A stretch of DNA of 64,000 bases. Source: Agelas oroides (taxonomy: Eukaryota > Porifera > Demospongiae > Agelasida > Agelasidae). The translations under genes were made by a program, and so were the position numbers. A model generated the notes under the pieces. It was not told the DNA's origin, ran no database searches, and saw only the letters and a list, made by a program, of their open reading frames with translations. Positions 18,595-33,500 of this stretch are shown piece after piece (the first letter of the stretch is position 1; each line of letters opens with the position of its first letter). The DNA lies in assembly GCA_949130485.1 (NCBI GenBank), contig OX422193.1, positions 1,438,871-1,502,870 of the forward strand. The letters are read 5' to 3'.

Positions 18595-21500
18595 CTACAT
18601 TGTCTTTGCAGGATCATTTTTAGAAATGAGAGTTTCAATTAACTTTAGTCTTCCTTTAATGTTCTGTGGAGAAGAAGTAGTAGGGGAAAGAAATAGTGGC
18701 AGGAGTAATTTCATGTTCATTATGATAATACACAGAGCCGGTTTGCTGTATCGAAACCCTCTGCAGCCAACTATAGCTTAGCAAACATGATAAGCTATAT
18801 TCTTGCTCCATGAGAACATTTATCAGATTGGTAAAAAATTAATATTTTGGTAAGCTAATACACTTACTCTGTACTCTCCATATTCTTTCTGCATTGGTTT
18901 TCTGTCTTCTCTCGTCACTGCCCTGTAGTACCATGCATGCAACTTTTTAGCTGATAAATTTAGTTGTAGATAATAGGCAAGGTATAACCTCCCCCAACCC
19001 CCTCAATTTTTGAACTTAATCATCATAACAAAACCGTTTCTTCACCTTCCATGTGCCGTTGTGAATTCATGTTCATAGTCTCTGAGTACTTTACGCAGCT
19101 GTTTCTTGGTTGCCATGGCAATCTCATGTTGTCTGTGCAGATCATTCCTGTAAAGGTGGGTTGATGAGCAATGCATCATACGCAGATGCATAATAATTGT
19201 CTTTATTGTTATGATTATTGAGAACCAAGGTGCTGCAAAATGATAATGATGCTGAATGTTAGTTGGACTGCACATGACTGACAAAGAACTTTACTCTTTT
19301 GCAAGTTTTGCATATTGCAATTGAGTACTTGTCCTGATATCACGAGCAACAAAGTGTACTTGAAACATGGTAAACTGCTTTGTCAGCACATGCCTTCATC
19401 TTCACAAGAGTATTTTCACACTATCATAGCTAGAATCATACTAGGGTATAAGAAACTCTCAAACTCACAATGAAATCTCGCTCAGCTGCTTGTCACTTAT
19501 CATGTCACCAGTGGTACCACTGCCCTGCATGTTACTGTTTGTGACTGTCACATGACTACCCCCTGTGGGAGTAGCTCTAGACTCCTGAGAGGATTTTCTC
19601 AGCTTTGTATTACTCTCATCTAGCTCATGTGTGGCCTCCTAAAGGTGAAATACGTGCATATGTCACACAGAGAAAGCATATATTCTGTTCTGTCTGGAAA
19701 GTGTAGCAACAACTTCACTGTAAGCATTTTTTGTATACTAAACAGCTTACTGTAACAAACAATTGCAATTTTTGTACCCTAATCCTAAGAGATAAGTACG
19801 CAATAGAGACATGCAGACAAGTCTCTGTTGCGTTTAGAGACTTACAAAAAGTAAGTATGTTATACTCCAACAAGACTCATTGAAATACGTACACACTCAT
19901 AAGTATATCATGCAGGGAAAGTAGGTTTTCTTCACTTATTTTACTTACCATGGGCAATGATTTTGAGAACCCTGATTGAAGGAGCGTCACAGATGGAAGT
20001 GTATCTGTGGTTGTCTCCAGAGCTAAAACAATCAGAAAAGGTATAAAGTACATAGTGCAATCTGGTCAGTCAGCACCATGTGACAACACAACAACTCAGA
20101 AAAGTGGGTCATATTAAACTCAGAAAAGTGAGCAATTTGTTGTACCTGGTACTAGCCAAATTCAATCTCTGTCAGCATGCAGGAGATTGTCATGTGTACA
20201 TACATACTGCAGTGTACATTCCAAGTGGTAGCTACTAGCCAGTACTTACTGTCTGCAGTTGTTGTCATTGATTTATCCTGCTGTAGAGACTTGTTGGCTT
20301 CTCTAGTTGCAATGTGCTTCTTTACCAGTCGATATCTATCGTACAATGGACGCATTGTGTCTTTATCCTCCTTAGTTTGCTGCAGGAAGAGACGCCATAC
20401 ACATATACTGTAATGTAGAGAAAAGCCTCGAAGTGGTCATACTTCAAAATGTTAATTGGCTTGTTATGCACTTGTTAAATGTCTTAGATATCAACATAAC
20501 CATGCAGGCTTGGCTAGACTATCACCTATAGTACAGTGCAAGTAGCATCTACGGTTCTGCCTATCTGGACTCAAGCTACAATTAAAGGTGTTACAAGGCA
20601 ACCTCGTTCCCAGGCTTGTTCCCCCCCCCCCCCCCCCCCCCCCCACCCCCCCCCCCACCCTTTTCCTCTTCGTTAGCCTCATAGCTTAAACAGTTCTTAA
20701 AGCATCTAGCCCATATGTACATGTACGAATGTATGATACTATGTACATACACAAACATTGTGTATGCAGTATTTACTAACCGGTCTTCCATATTTCTTCT
20801 CAAACTGGAGCAGAGATTTCTGTATGGAGTGTTTCTCAGCCATCACCTGCTCTGCTGTCATGAGCTAGAGGAAGGAAGGAGATACGGTTGGTGAATGCCT
20901 GCTTTGGACAGAATTATTATTCTTGTGAAGATAACACACACGACACATGTATCGCTACTTTAGCTGCCTCAAGTACCATGCAGTGCAGCCTCATTCCCAG
21001 GTGACATTGAAGGAGGAAAGGTGGAGGCTATAGCTTAGCATCATTTCCTTTCCTCCTTGGTCCTCCCTGGCCTCCCTCTTCTCCCATTCTTCTCTCCCTC
21101 CTTCTCTCATGCATGGGCCCTTCCTACATACCTCAATGTTCTCAGGTCTTCCCTCTTTCCTCCTCTTCTCCTCCAGTAGCGTCATCACGTTCTCCAGGGT
21201 GGCATGGAGGGAACTCCTTGACGATGATGCTGACACACTGCTCCCACTGCTGCTCAACACACTGCTGCTCAACACACTGGTGGCGCTCACTTGAGGCCGT
21301 ATTTCTGCAGCAATGTATTAAGTTACAGAAATGGCAAATAGAATAGAATTCATGTGATCGTGTACGCTGGCAAAACGACTGAAATGGCAAATCTGACAGA
21401 AACTCTTCCACAACAGATATGTTAGTGTTGTTCTACCTGTACTTGGCAGTTCAGGAGGAGCTGTTTGACTGAGTTTCTCCTCACTGGCTGATCTCCCCTT

Positions 21501-24500
21501 CAGTGCTGCACAGTAAACACACAGCAAAGATATTGCATTCAAGGCTGGTCTCTGAGTTATATATCTTGCGTGTGTCATGATCAAACCATAGATAAATCTG
21601 ATTCAATGTTACTGCTGGTGATAGCAAAGGCTCGTATGCATGAACATGGTAGGAATGCCGAAAAGAAGTGAGAACCACGGGTAGATCCCGGAAAGAAAGA
21701 TGAGCTCGATGATATGAACCCAAGACCTTCTCAAGTTTGAGAGATACCCCTGGCATTAAGTCACAATTCTGACTAAGTCTCCCATTGCACCAAATGTCAA
21801 ATGGTCTACTTCCATACATAGTGCTCCACGTTCATACTGTGTTAATGTAGCTATGTAGATACCTCTAAAACTCTTTCTCAGTTTTGAGAGCTCTTCAAGT
21901 TGTGGCCTGACTGGAGACCTCTCCCCAGCTGATGGCTGGATTAATGGGAATCAGTATTACATATGATAAAAGGCTGCAATAACAATTGTACATTGCATCC
22001 GAGGGGAGTTTACACTGTACAGTTTCTACATTCAAGCTGTTCAAACACAAGAAAAACATGATTGCATTAAAAATCATTCCCTTTCAATAGCTATCTAGCC
22101 TAACCCCAGCACCAGATCATCTCCTGCACATGCAGAGTAATCATAAATCTAGTTTAGTTAGCGATGCATGTACATGTACGTACCTTGTGGCCATGGTTTG
22201 TGACAAAGTCAGTTTCAAACTCTCTGATGGCTGCCCTGAGTTCTGAATGTGCCAAGAAACCAACATCTCAGTTGAGTGCTACCTTTCACTCAAGAGTAAA
22301 ACAGTGGTAGCTTCACATTAAAACAAAATTGTTCAAAATATGACATAAAGAGTATAATTGACATCATTGTCCAAGCTTGAAACTGCATAGCTGTATTGGA
22401 CAATATTCTAATCTCACCGTGGACCCTGTGGCTCATCTCTTTGACTGTGGCAGTGTTGCTGGTGGCCTGTTGTGATGGCTGACCTGCTCTGTCATCCTCC
22501 TTGGAGCCGTCTCCCCAGCCCTGCTTCACCTCTATATAAGAAAAAAATTAAAATCTGGATAAACACTGTATTTTAAACCTCCAACGAGCAGTCACAATTC
22601 ATAACAACCTAATACCATGCAGACATGTTAGATGAGACTGTCTGGATACAACTACATTAGCCTCATACCAAAACAATTCTGCAATTGCAGATGTAAACAT
22701 TTTAAATTTAGAATTAATATACAAACAGGCAAGAGCGCATAAGAACTCAACAGGTAATAGATGCTTTACCGGATGAATTGTTCTCTGGTGCCAGTGCTGT
22801 CAGATCTAACAGGGGGACTCGAGATGTGGAGGAAGGTGCTTCAGGAGACTTGGAGCTCTGTCGCTTTTCCTTGGAACGACCACCTTCCACTGTCACCTGG
22901 ATTGAGGTGCCACCATCATGGTAAGTCTCAATGATGTGCTTTATACACACTGTACATGTACGCATGTAGATATAGGTACGTATAGGCATCTACATATGTA
23001 GCCTATTAGTTAAATATTCTTCTCATGTGACAGTATTTGAGTTTGCTCTTTGTGTCATATACACTACACTGATGATGATAGTATATAGCTATAAAGTTTT
23101 TTCTGTTGATCAGATGCTTTGACTGAGAAATGTTGCTCTGCTGGAAACTGTTTAAAAATTTATACACTTCACAAACCTTTTTCCTGTGCTCCTTTGGGCT
23201 AACTCTCTTCATTCTTTTCTCTGGCTTTGCCTTTAGGTGCTGTTGCTCTGCCTCACTCTTAGCTAAAGAGGCAGCTGTTATAGAAACCACTGGAGTACTC
23301 TGAACCCGTGTCAGCCTGTTATGAGCTACGTCGCTACCAGTCCAGTGGGTGAAGTCTTCATCATGTTCTAGCTCCTCTTTGGTGGCAGTGTTGGCCAGAG
23401 ATGCCACAGGAGCACTGATTGCTCTCCTGGGCCTCCTGCGATGAGGACCACGGGGTCTGTTCAGGGTAAGCTGCGACGAGAGAACATTGGACATAAGTTA
23501 TCCGGCAACTTTTCACCCAATCACATTATCTTGAGAAGAACGAGACCTAAAACAGTGATACCAAATGAATACAAGGACAGAAATCAGGCTCAAGCAGGGA
23601 CTTTAAGAGCTATCAAAACTAATGACATGTAGCAGTCCCCATCTTCCAGTCACTCCAGTGCAGCTGATGAGGCCTGGTGTTGGCCACAATGTGCCCTACA
23701 CAGTGGGTGACTTTGGATACACCCGACTCTGTGGCTCAATGATTGGTCATGAGCAATATATTTGTGCAATGGTGTATGATGCTTGAAGTATGTGTACGTA
23801 CATGTTGCAGTGTTCCAGATCTCTCCACTGCATCAAGCTCATTCAGGCTATCTTTTCGTTCTCCCTCCTCCCCCTCTACAGCACTAGTGTGTGTTGAAGA
23901 CACAAACACATCATCGGATGTAGTTGTTGGCAACTGGAGTTTCCTCCCATGACGAGAGCTGGTACTAGCTGTGCTCGTTGAAGCAATGTTGGGAGAAACA
24001 AAGACGTCCTGCATGGGAAAAAAAGGAAGTTTTTATGACATCAGCTTTACTGCTTCTACTTGGGTAAAAACAAGAGGTGGTCATTCTCAGTGCATACCTA
24101 TAACATTGTGGAAACCTGCACAAAACACGGATGTGCCTGCTGGTGTTGGAACTCCTTTATTAATTTTAATTGCTCAAGCACAATGTTTGTGACTGGGGTT
24201 TTGTATACTTATGATCTAGCCTCGTTCCCAGGCCTCCCCTGTTTTTACGTTCCGTTTGCGTTCACAATAATACACAGGAGCCGATCCCGCGAAGACCCCA
24301 TTCTTCGCCAGCCGTGTATTATTGTGAATGCAAATGGGGGAGGCCTGGGAACGAGGCTACATTGGCCAAAGTTACACAGCAAACAGCAGTTATCGCATGG
24401 TCACATAGTCACAGCCAAATATAAACTATGACTCTGGCCACAAGTGAAAGTGTTCTTACAGGAGCGATCAGCCTTTGTAGAAAGCCTTAGAATGAGGCAA

Positions 24501-27500
24501 GCGGATTACATGACTGTATGCTAGCCTATTTTGACTGCTCAGTGATTACTCATTAACTACTTGGATGACAGTCTGTTGTCTCACTCACCTCTTCAGAGAG
24601 TGTGGTGGAGAGCTGGGCTCTGGTGGCAGAGGTGAGGTCCTCACTGCCATCAGCACTCTGGAAAAAGAGGGCGGGATGAATATGTATGTGTGTGTATTGG
24701 GGAAGGGGAGGAGAGGTGGGAGGAGAGGTGGGAGGAGAGGTAGGAGGAGAGGTGGGAGGAGAGGGTGGGGATTGGGACAGAAAATACATGTACATGTATG
24801 CATTTTTGACAACACACAAGACTTAGCAATGATTTTGCAGCCTAAACTAGTTGTGACGTCATTTGATATGTGAGGTGCCTACCTCATGTACAGCTGTGGC
24901 GTCTGTCTCACTGCTGACGGGTACCTTAGGTCGGGAAGGAGGAGCCTGCATTGAATGACAGAATGTACAACTCACAAAGAAGCTTGTGATTCCATTATGC
25001 ACATCAACTCTAATGTAATAACTATTATTAGCTAGTAGGAGATTACATATAGATATGTACGAACGTAGCCGCTTACCATGCCCATAATGATGCCACTGCT
25101 TTCAAACATCTTGAATGCCTTCAGTCCTGGCTTCTTTCTTTTCCTGGGAGTACCTTCCTCTCTACCTTCCTCTCCTCCTCTCCCTCCTCCACTAACTCCT
25201 GGACCAGAGTCCGTCTCATCAAACTGGCGAACCAAATCAGAAACTTTCCCCTTCCTACATACATGAAGACAGATGAATCAAAATAGCACTATATAAGGCA
25301 CAGATATTCGTGAGTGAATAATCTAGGCAATCTTCCCTCATGCTTTTGCAACTTTTCGCCGTCTTCAGTAAAGAGTGTCTCCAGTTTTGTATGAAGTTTG
25401 TTTATTCAAAGATTGTCAAAATTTATTCAGTCATGAATATCTACGCCTAATATACCTGTACAATTTTTCAGCCTGAGAGACTGGTTGTTTGGCGTCTAGA
25501 CTACTTAAAAACTCATAGCACTATAGTGTATAGGTACATGTACATATGCATAACAGATATTTTACACGGGTTAACTGAGTTTACCTGGACATTATCTCCT
25601 CTGCTGTGCCTGAGTCTTCCTGACTGACGCTCACAATCTGTACATCTGTGTCCTCCATCAATGCACTTGTACCATCTCCACCATGAAGAGAACTCTTGCG
25701 ATTCCTTAACTTCTTAGTGTCCCTCTCTCCTCTATCCCGCCTTCGAATAACAACTGGTTGAGATTGTTTTTCTGGATTCGGATGCTGTGTTACATCACTT
25801 TGATCACCTTCTGTGTTATGATGATCCAGTTTTTGATCACTCTGATCACTTTCGTCTACTTTTGTTTTTTTATCATCCACAATTTTGACCCTTGATCTTC
25901 TTTTGCTTGTATGTGCTTTGATAGAGGGGGTTGCAGGTGTCAACTCTGTATCAACTTGATGCATTTTGATTCCAGTTGACAGTGGAGTTAATACCACATT
26001 GGTACCTGGACCATCCGTTTGATCGGTACCAGGCACGTCTGATTGGTCCAGTCCATTTTCTTGAATATCACTAGGGCTGTCGGGCTTCGTAATGGCTGAC
26101 TGTTGCCTCAGTCTCTTCTTCACATGAGGAGAGTCTGCCCTGTCAGGTAGCAACAGGCCATATACATCAGTTCTTGCTACCTGCATGTGAAGGAACATTG
26201 GTATGCTCACTTAATTATCAGGTTAAACACATCAGGTCTATTTTGGGGTGTGTGTACATACACAAACAATCAAATGAACTACATTTCCTCGAAGAATGAC
26301 AGGCCTGGATGTTATACATACAAGTCACCTACTGTGCAGGACATATTTCAGTCAATACAAGGCCTCATCAGCTGTGTGCTAGGGTGACTGGAAGATGGTG
26401 ACATAAATGTACATGCACACTAATGTGTAGTAGGCAAAGTTCTAGAAGACTAAAAGTAAGATTGATGTGGTGCTCAAAAAGAGACATATTGTTACTCCAC
26501 TTGTGTGACGGTGTGGTACCCAATGCGTACCTTGCTCTTGGTTCCACCTTGTGTTTGAAGTGAGTCGGGTTGCCGTGGTAACCTCCTACCTGAGGAGGAA
26601 GGCTCAAAGAGAAACTGCTTCACACTGTCTGCAATCACTGAGCTGACTACCCTGTGCATGTGTGAGGGGTGAGGGGGAGAGTAGGTGTGTAGTATGTGTG
26701 TGTGCACGAGTGTGTGTGTGTACGTATACGTGTGTGTGTGTACGTGTGTGTGTGTGTATGTGTGCGTGTGCGTGCATGCGTACATATTGTGTGTGCTGCT
26801 CACCTGGAAGTTTTGGGAGTTAGAGAAGGAGAAGTTGGTGGACTGGTACCAGGGCTGCCACTGAATGAGAACATAAGCACATATTCAGTATTCGGTAATC
26901 AACCCTCCCTTCCTTCCTTCCTTCCTTCCTTCCCTCCCTCCCTCCCTCCCTCCCTCCCTCCCTCCCTCCCTCCCTCCCTCCCTCCCTCCCTCCCTCCCTC
27001 CCTCCCTCCCTCCCTCCCTCCCTCCCTCCCTCCCTCCCTCCCTCCCTCCCTCCCTCCCTCCCTCCCTCCCTCCCTCCCTCCCTCCCTCCCTCCCTCCCTC
27101 CCTCCCTCCCTCTAACCTGCTCTGCCAGGAGTATGGTGATGGAGTTCTCATTGTGAGATCTGGGTCCTCGTGAGGGTTTAGAGAACTATGGGGAGGTGAG
27201 GTGTGTGTGTGAGTGTGTGTGATGTCAGTGGGTAAGCTATGAAGTGGGTCGCCCTAAAAGCGTGCAGTAAAACAAATTATGGTTTGCTCATTCTGCTGTC
27301 AATTTTCGAGGACAGGTTTAATTGAAATTCCACCAACCGGAAGTTGTTATCACTAGCAGTCACTCATGTGGTCACGGATCGAGTATACAGTGAAATTGGC
27401 AGCACCTGTGATGTACTGCACCACATGTTAAAGCTTACCTAACTTGTGGATGCTTCAGTGCCGGCTGTCTTGCCACAGGTTCACTCTGCGGCCTCCCATT

Positions 27501-30500
27501 GGACTGTTTCGACTTCCCAATCGCTCCGCTAGACTCTTTTTCCTTTCCGTTAGACTTTTCTACTGTTTTGGTTGTTTCTTTAGAGTCTCCTGCTGTTTCC
27601 TTCTCTTTTGACTTTGATTTCTTCAACCTCTTGGCATACTGCCTCTGGAACGTGTGTCCATCCACTTTCTCATTGTGGGACTCAACAAACAGGGGCTCTG
27701 GGTGTGAGGGGGATTTGATGAGAAGTGGTGTGCTGGTGGGAGGGCTTGATTCTCTGAATACATCTGTAAGGTCATGAGAATAAAATGGATGAATGGATGT
27801 GTGTGTAATGTACAAAGTTAATATATGTGTAGCAGTGTATGTATACCCAGTACGTATAGATACAAGTATAGGAAAAGTGATGGGAAAGTGCATAGCCAGT
27901 ACCAAGAGCGCATAAGAACAGGCGGCTAGAGTAAGAGCGTGTAACTCCAATAGAAGCTCGTAGTCCGGGCAAAATTATTGAACCGTACTAAAAATAGAAC
28001 ACCCGGTCATGTGCGCGCTTAGCAACAATGCATAAGGGCCTATGTCAATGCAGTGTGCGCAGGGTGTGTTACTATTTTTAGTACTGGCGGTAAATTCCGC
28101 CCGGTTTCAAATTTTACGTAGTTACACGCTCTTACTCTAGCCGCCCGTTCTTATGCGCTCTTGCCAGTACGTATAGATACAAGTATAGGAAAAGTGATGG
28201 AAAGTGCATATAGCTATACATATGTATGTTACAATTCTCAGTATTTGCCCATCAGGCTGGCACTGCCCTGTCAGTAACTTGTTTGTTGCAACACTTTATT
28301 ATTATTACCTCCACTTATTCTGCCTCTGTTGAGAGTGGATGTACATGCTCATGTGTGTATATGTACAGATAAATGTCATAGAACTTTGGTGAATGCGTAT
28401 ATGTGATGAGAGATGTTTTGGTGATTATCTATGGTTCATTCTGCAGTAAATGATACAGGGTCGGTGGAAGACAGGGTTTAAACCCAGCTTATCTATCATG
28501 CGCTACACTCTGTTAGGTAATATGCCATGAAACAGGTAGGGCTGGTGTGGGTATGTTGCAGATTATGTACGCATGATGAACAACCTTCATTCTGCAGTGG
28601 TGTGGGGCTGGTGGGGGAGAGGGTTCCACTGCTCCTCTCAATGGCCTCGTCAATGCTTCGCTCTGAGTACTCTTCTCCTCCCTCGAGTGATCCATTTAGA
28701 GTACCCATTGGAGGAGGGCTGGAAGGATTCTGGTGAAATGAGAGAGAGAACAAAGCCTTATAAGGAGAGAATTGATCTGAGAGTTGAACTGTGAGAGTAC
28801 AAGACAAGCCTGGAGATCAAGGCACAAAGAGGCAGGCTATACCCAATGGTGTGCAAGAATTGTACATCAATGGTAGCAAACTAATACTTTTGAGGTACGA
28901 ATGCTCATTTCCAGGATTCTCCCCATGCTGCTTTTGTCACATACGTGTGCTGTATGATGAACAGGGAGAGCTGGGGTATGTAACTAAACTTGCCACCAGT
29001 TGTGGGCATGATCGATGGTACAGTACTATAGGTAGTAGGTACATAGTATGCACTAGCCTATAAAAATGGAGAGAGAGGGGAGGAGCCTGTTAATGAAGCT
29101 ATGTATACTATAACAGACCTCCTTTCGTTTCTTTTCTTGGATGTGTTCGGTGTACGGCTTTGGTCTCTTTGGTCTCTTCTTCAAGTCTTGACTGGGGGAG
29201 TGTGGGGCAGGCTGTGGGAGGTCAGAGGTCAACTCAACATGAGTCAGTCTAGCATATTTGTTCCCCAGCTCTTGTGCATGAGTACTTAAGAATAGAAGGT
29301 CTGGGTGTGAATGAGTGGAGCCTGGAAAAAATTGGATTACATTACTGTATAGATGTACTCTGCACTGGCTTTTGCTAAGTAGAGCTGGGTGCAAGGCTAT
29401 GTGTGGGCCCTGCAGATGGCTACAGTATATTGCCAAAATCTCTGTGAATTTCTAAAAAAAAAAAGAACTGGTTTCTTGAGGAAGTATCTTACAACCTCTA
29501 TATATGTATACAGTGTAGTATCAGAGTGACCTCATTATCAGGCTCCTTCCCAGAGTTGTGTCTCCCTGTTTGTCATACAGTAAGCGACTGGGCAGGACTC
29601 TAGGAATGAGGTCAGTGAATACGTACCTCAAACAGGGTGTCGTAATGTTGTACCATCCTGCACACAACGGGGTTAGTGTAGCCCTGTTGTCTCAACCCCT
29701 CCAGACCTGAACCACACCTAGAGACAAACACACACACACACATGCATGTACTGAAGTATGATATTTTGAGCATGTAGCTACATGTGTAGCCTCATTCCCA
29801 GGCTCTTCCCCAGCTTCCTATCGCTTTCAGTATGGACAAGCACAAAAAGCGGGGACCTTGGAATGAGGCTAGTACATGTCTAACCCTCGCCCAGCTTTCT
29901 GTTGCTTGGTACCACAAGTGATGGGCAAGGGCCTAGCCCTGGGAATGAGGCTACATCCTGAAACTATTATCCTGTAAAATTAATAATCTCGGTCTCAATC
30001 TTATATTGTACATGCACTAGCATTCACCTGAAGATGTTTGGTCCAAAGACGATGGAAAGTGAGACTGGGGACATCTTGTTCCGACCTGTGAGGGAGAAGG
30101 TCAAGAAGAGGGGAGTCAGACACAGTCTTGTTTACATGTGTAGGAACAGACTTGGAATGAAATTCAACACTTTACTGCAAACAACAAAAGCCCGGGTGGA
30201 GGCTTGGGTTAGCCTATTCCCAGCCTCTTCCCCAGCCCCCCGCCACCCAGCTTTTCCCTCATTCCTACGTAGGCTCACACTTTTTCTGTACTGCAGTCGA
30301 CAAAAAGCTGGGTGAAGGGCATGGGTGTAAAGTTAATTGAAAGTACACTCCTGAGGCTATGCATGGATTCACTTCTACCACCAGGTGTCCATAAGTGGGC
30401 CCTGAGGCTACATGGACTCACTGGAGTGTTGTACGACCCTGGCCAGGTGGTGCATGAGGTACTTGAGCAGTGTGTAGTGTGCATTGGGGAGTTGACCCAG

Positions 30501-33500
30501 TGTCTCTCGTAACAAGTCCAGAGCCTCTGGGGAGGGGTGGCCTGGGTGGGCTGGTAGGGAGAGGGAGAGGGAAGAGGCAGGGAGGAGGGAGGAGGAGGGA
30601 GAAAGGGGAGGGAGGAGGGAGAAATGGGAGGAGGGAGGAGGAGGGAGAAAGGGGAGGGAGGAGGAGGAGGGAGAAAGGGGAGGAGGGAGGAAGGAGGATA
30701 TACTAAGTCAGTAATCTAATGTAGTAAATTGACATCCTTTCATGTGACTACGGGGCAAACATAAAGCCATAATTATACATTAAAATTTTCATGAGAATAG
30801 TATTTCGTAAAAGGGTGAAAAAAACTTGCCACCCAAAATTTGCATGGTTTGCAAGTGTGCCACATGCTAATGTGTGTAGCACACATAGGAATGGTCTGCT
30901 TTTTGCATTTCTAATTCTGTGAATTGCAGACTAACACACAAAATATGCAACATATATATATGATATCATTCCATGTCTCTTGTTGTGTGTAAACTATACA
31001 GCTGTGTGTGACTCACCGTGCTGTATTTCCACAAACTTGGGAATCAGGTCATCAGGGATGATGGGGGAGGGTAGCTCACGCTGCATAGCAGGAGAGGGAG
31101 AGGAAAACAAACAATGTACGCACTGTAATACAGCTTCCCACCCTGAACAATAAACACTGTATGTACACACATAGTACTCCTACACACCAACAAAGGGATA
31201 TTACTGGTACCTTTGTTCATTCACGAGGGATATTGCTAATGTAGCTGGTACCCTTGTTCATTCACAGCTGGCTAGCACTCGCACAAAACTCATCACATAG
31301 TACATTTGTACTGCAATAGAGACTCTTGTGGCCAGCCAGATGCACAGGACTGTGCAATAGATTGTGCTTTTATGGGTTATAATCAGAGGACCACATGTGT
31401 CCACTATACGTACAAGACCAGACTATAGCTAAACACTTGAAAAAGTGCCCACCCCCCTCTTTGGTGAATATGTAAGATTCCCCGCCCATGGGCGTTCTTT
31501 TACGAGATTAAGTGTACAGTATATATGTATAGCTTAGTCTCACAAAAGAGTGCCCATGCGCTCTTGGAGGAGAATCTTACATTCACCAAAGGGGGGGCGC
31601 TCTTTCAAGTGTTTATGTATTCGTCCTCGAAAGAGTGCCCACTATTGCACATGCAGACTATGTTCATTGAATGTGTTCGTACCAGGAAGAGTTTGAGTAG
31701 TCCCGCCACTGCGGCAATGTCCAGGCCCTTGAATTCCGCATCTCCAACTGCAGTAAGTCCATATATGGTATGTAACAGCAAGTACTCAACATTTGATTGA
31801 ACTGTTGCATTCATATTACAATTTTACATGGTTTGTAGACAGTCCAATGTGTGTAATGTGATGGAAATCCAAGAGGAATATGAATGCAATATTGAGCCAC
31901 TTCAAGCTTGGGAACTGCTTCTATGGTGTGAGGGGACAGCCGTATAAAATGAATCACATTTGCATGCCTTCCTAATGTACACTAAAGTGGTTCTAATGGA
32001 GTTAACTAAGCTGTGCTTATTTAATAAACTTAACTTAATTTCTGGGAAATCCCACGGTTTCCCCCTTGCATGACGCTGCGTCTTGTTACAAATAATAGCG
32101 GGAAAATCCGAGGGTCGGCCCCATAAAACTGCCACTACTCGTAATACGGCCAATTGAACATGAGGTACGATTGTCACCCATATTGCACAAGCAAGCTGCA
32201 TAGTATACATACATACAGTGGAACCCCTGAAATAAGGACACCTGACTGAGTCCCAAATACAATACCTGTCTGAGTCTATTATTCTCTCCCTGAAATAAGG
32301 ACACCTTACTAATCAGGACAATTATTTTGGCCCCAAGGGTGTCTGTAGTAGAGACGTTCCACTGTATATAGACTGTATTTTCATATGTATGGTGTAGGTG
32401 TAGAATAGCCAATTGTTTTCAGGCCGGCTGTCTTTGTGAGGTTGTCAGGTATATACTTATGTTAGCCTTATACCCAAGCTTTCAATTCTGGACTAGCTCT
32501 TGCTGCCTGGGTATGATGTTACAATCAACTAGCTCAATGGAATACTTGTGGTGGCCTTGTTCCCAGGCTGCAATCAAAAACCATACTGTGGGAAGACCTG
32601 GGAACGAGGCTAAGCTATGGACACATGAGATGAGATATACTCTAAACCCAAGGTTCCGCTGACTAGTTTTTCACTTACAGTAATCAATGGGGAATGGAAG
32701 GGACAAGAAATGATTGTCCTCAGTTCGAGGCAACAACTAATGCACATGTATAGATACAGTAGTGGGAATGTTACCTTTGTCAAACCGGCACCTCAAGTTG
32801 TCTATCAGCTTGGCATTTCCGCTCACACGATAGATTCCTTCTTGATCCAAACCTGATAACATGTAGTGGTGTGATATATGAAAAGTACCTCTTGATTAGC
32901 AAGCTAGATGTCCTTGTTTGAGATGGGCTTTGTCAAGTGTCCTTGATTAACCAAGGCTTTCCTACTTGAAGTTGTCCTATGCTGTTTCTCTCCCTCCCTC
33001 CCTCTCTCCCTCCCTTCTTCCCTTCCTCCCTCCCCTCCTCCCTCCCTCCCCTCCTCCCTCCCTCCCCTCCCTCCCTCCTCTCCCTCCCTCCCTCCTCTCC
33101 CTCCCCTCCCTCCCTCCTCTCCCTCCTCCCTCCCTTCCCTCCCTCCCCTCCCTCCCTCCCTTCCCCTCCCTCCCTCCCTTCCCCTCCCTCCCTCCCTCCC
33201 TCCCTCCCTCCCTCCCTCCCTCCCTCCCTCCCTCCCTCCCTCCCTCCCTCCCTCCCTCCCTCCCTCCCTCCTTCTTCCCTCCCTCCCTCCCTCCCTCCCT
33301 CCCTCCCTCCCTCCCTCCCTCCCTCCCTCCCTCCCTCCCTCCCTCCCTCCCTCCCTCCCTCCCTCCCTCCCTCCTCACCCTCCTCCTCCATGTGTTCCAC
33401 GATCTTCTGCACAATGTAGGGAATTGCTCTTCCTTCACGTGTCACAAGGTCTACCAGTGGCACACCAAACACAAGAGGAGTGGCTGCATGTGTTGGTTGG

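Noticed and set aside
21481-21819. 112-codon minus-strand frame overlapping FAM13 exon 27
   Set aside because: Only 21437-21505 fits the FAM13 phase and family; the rest is intron read through.
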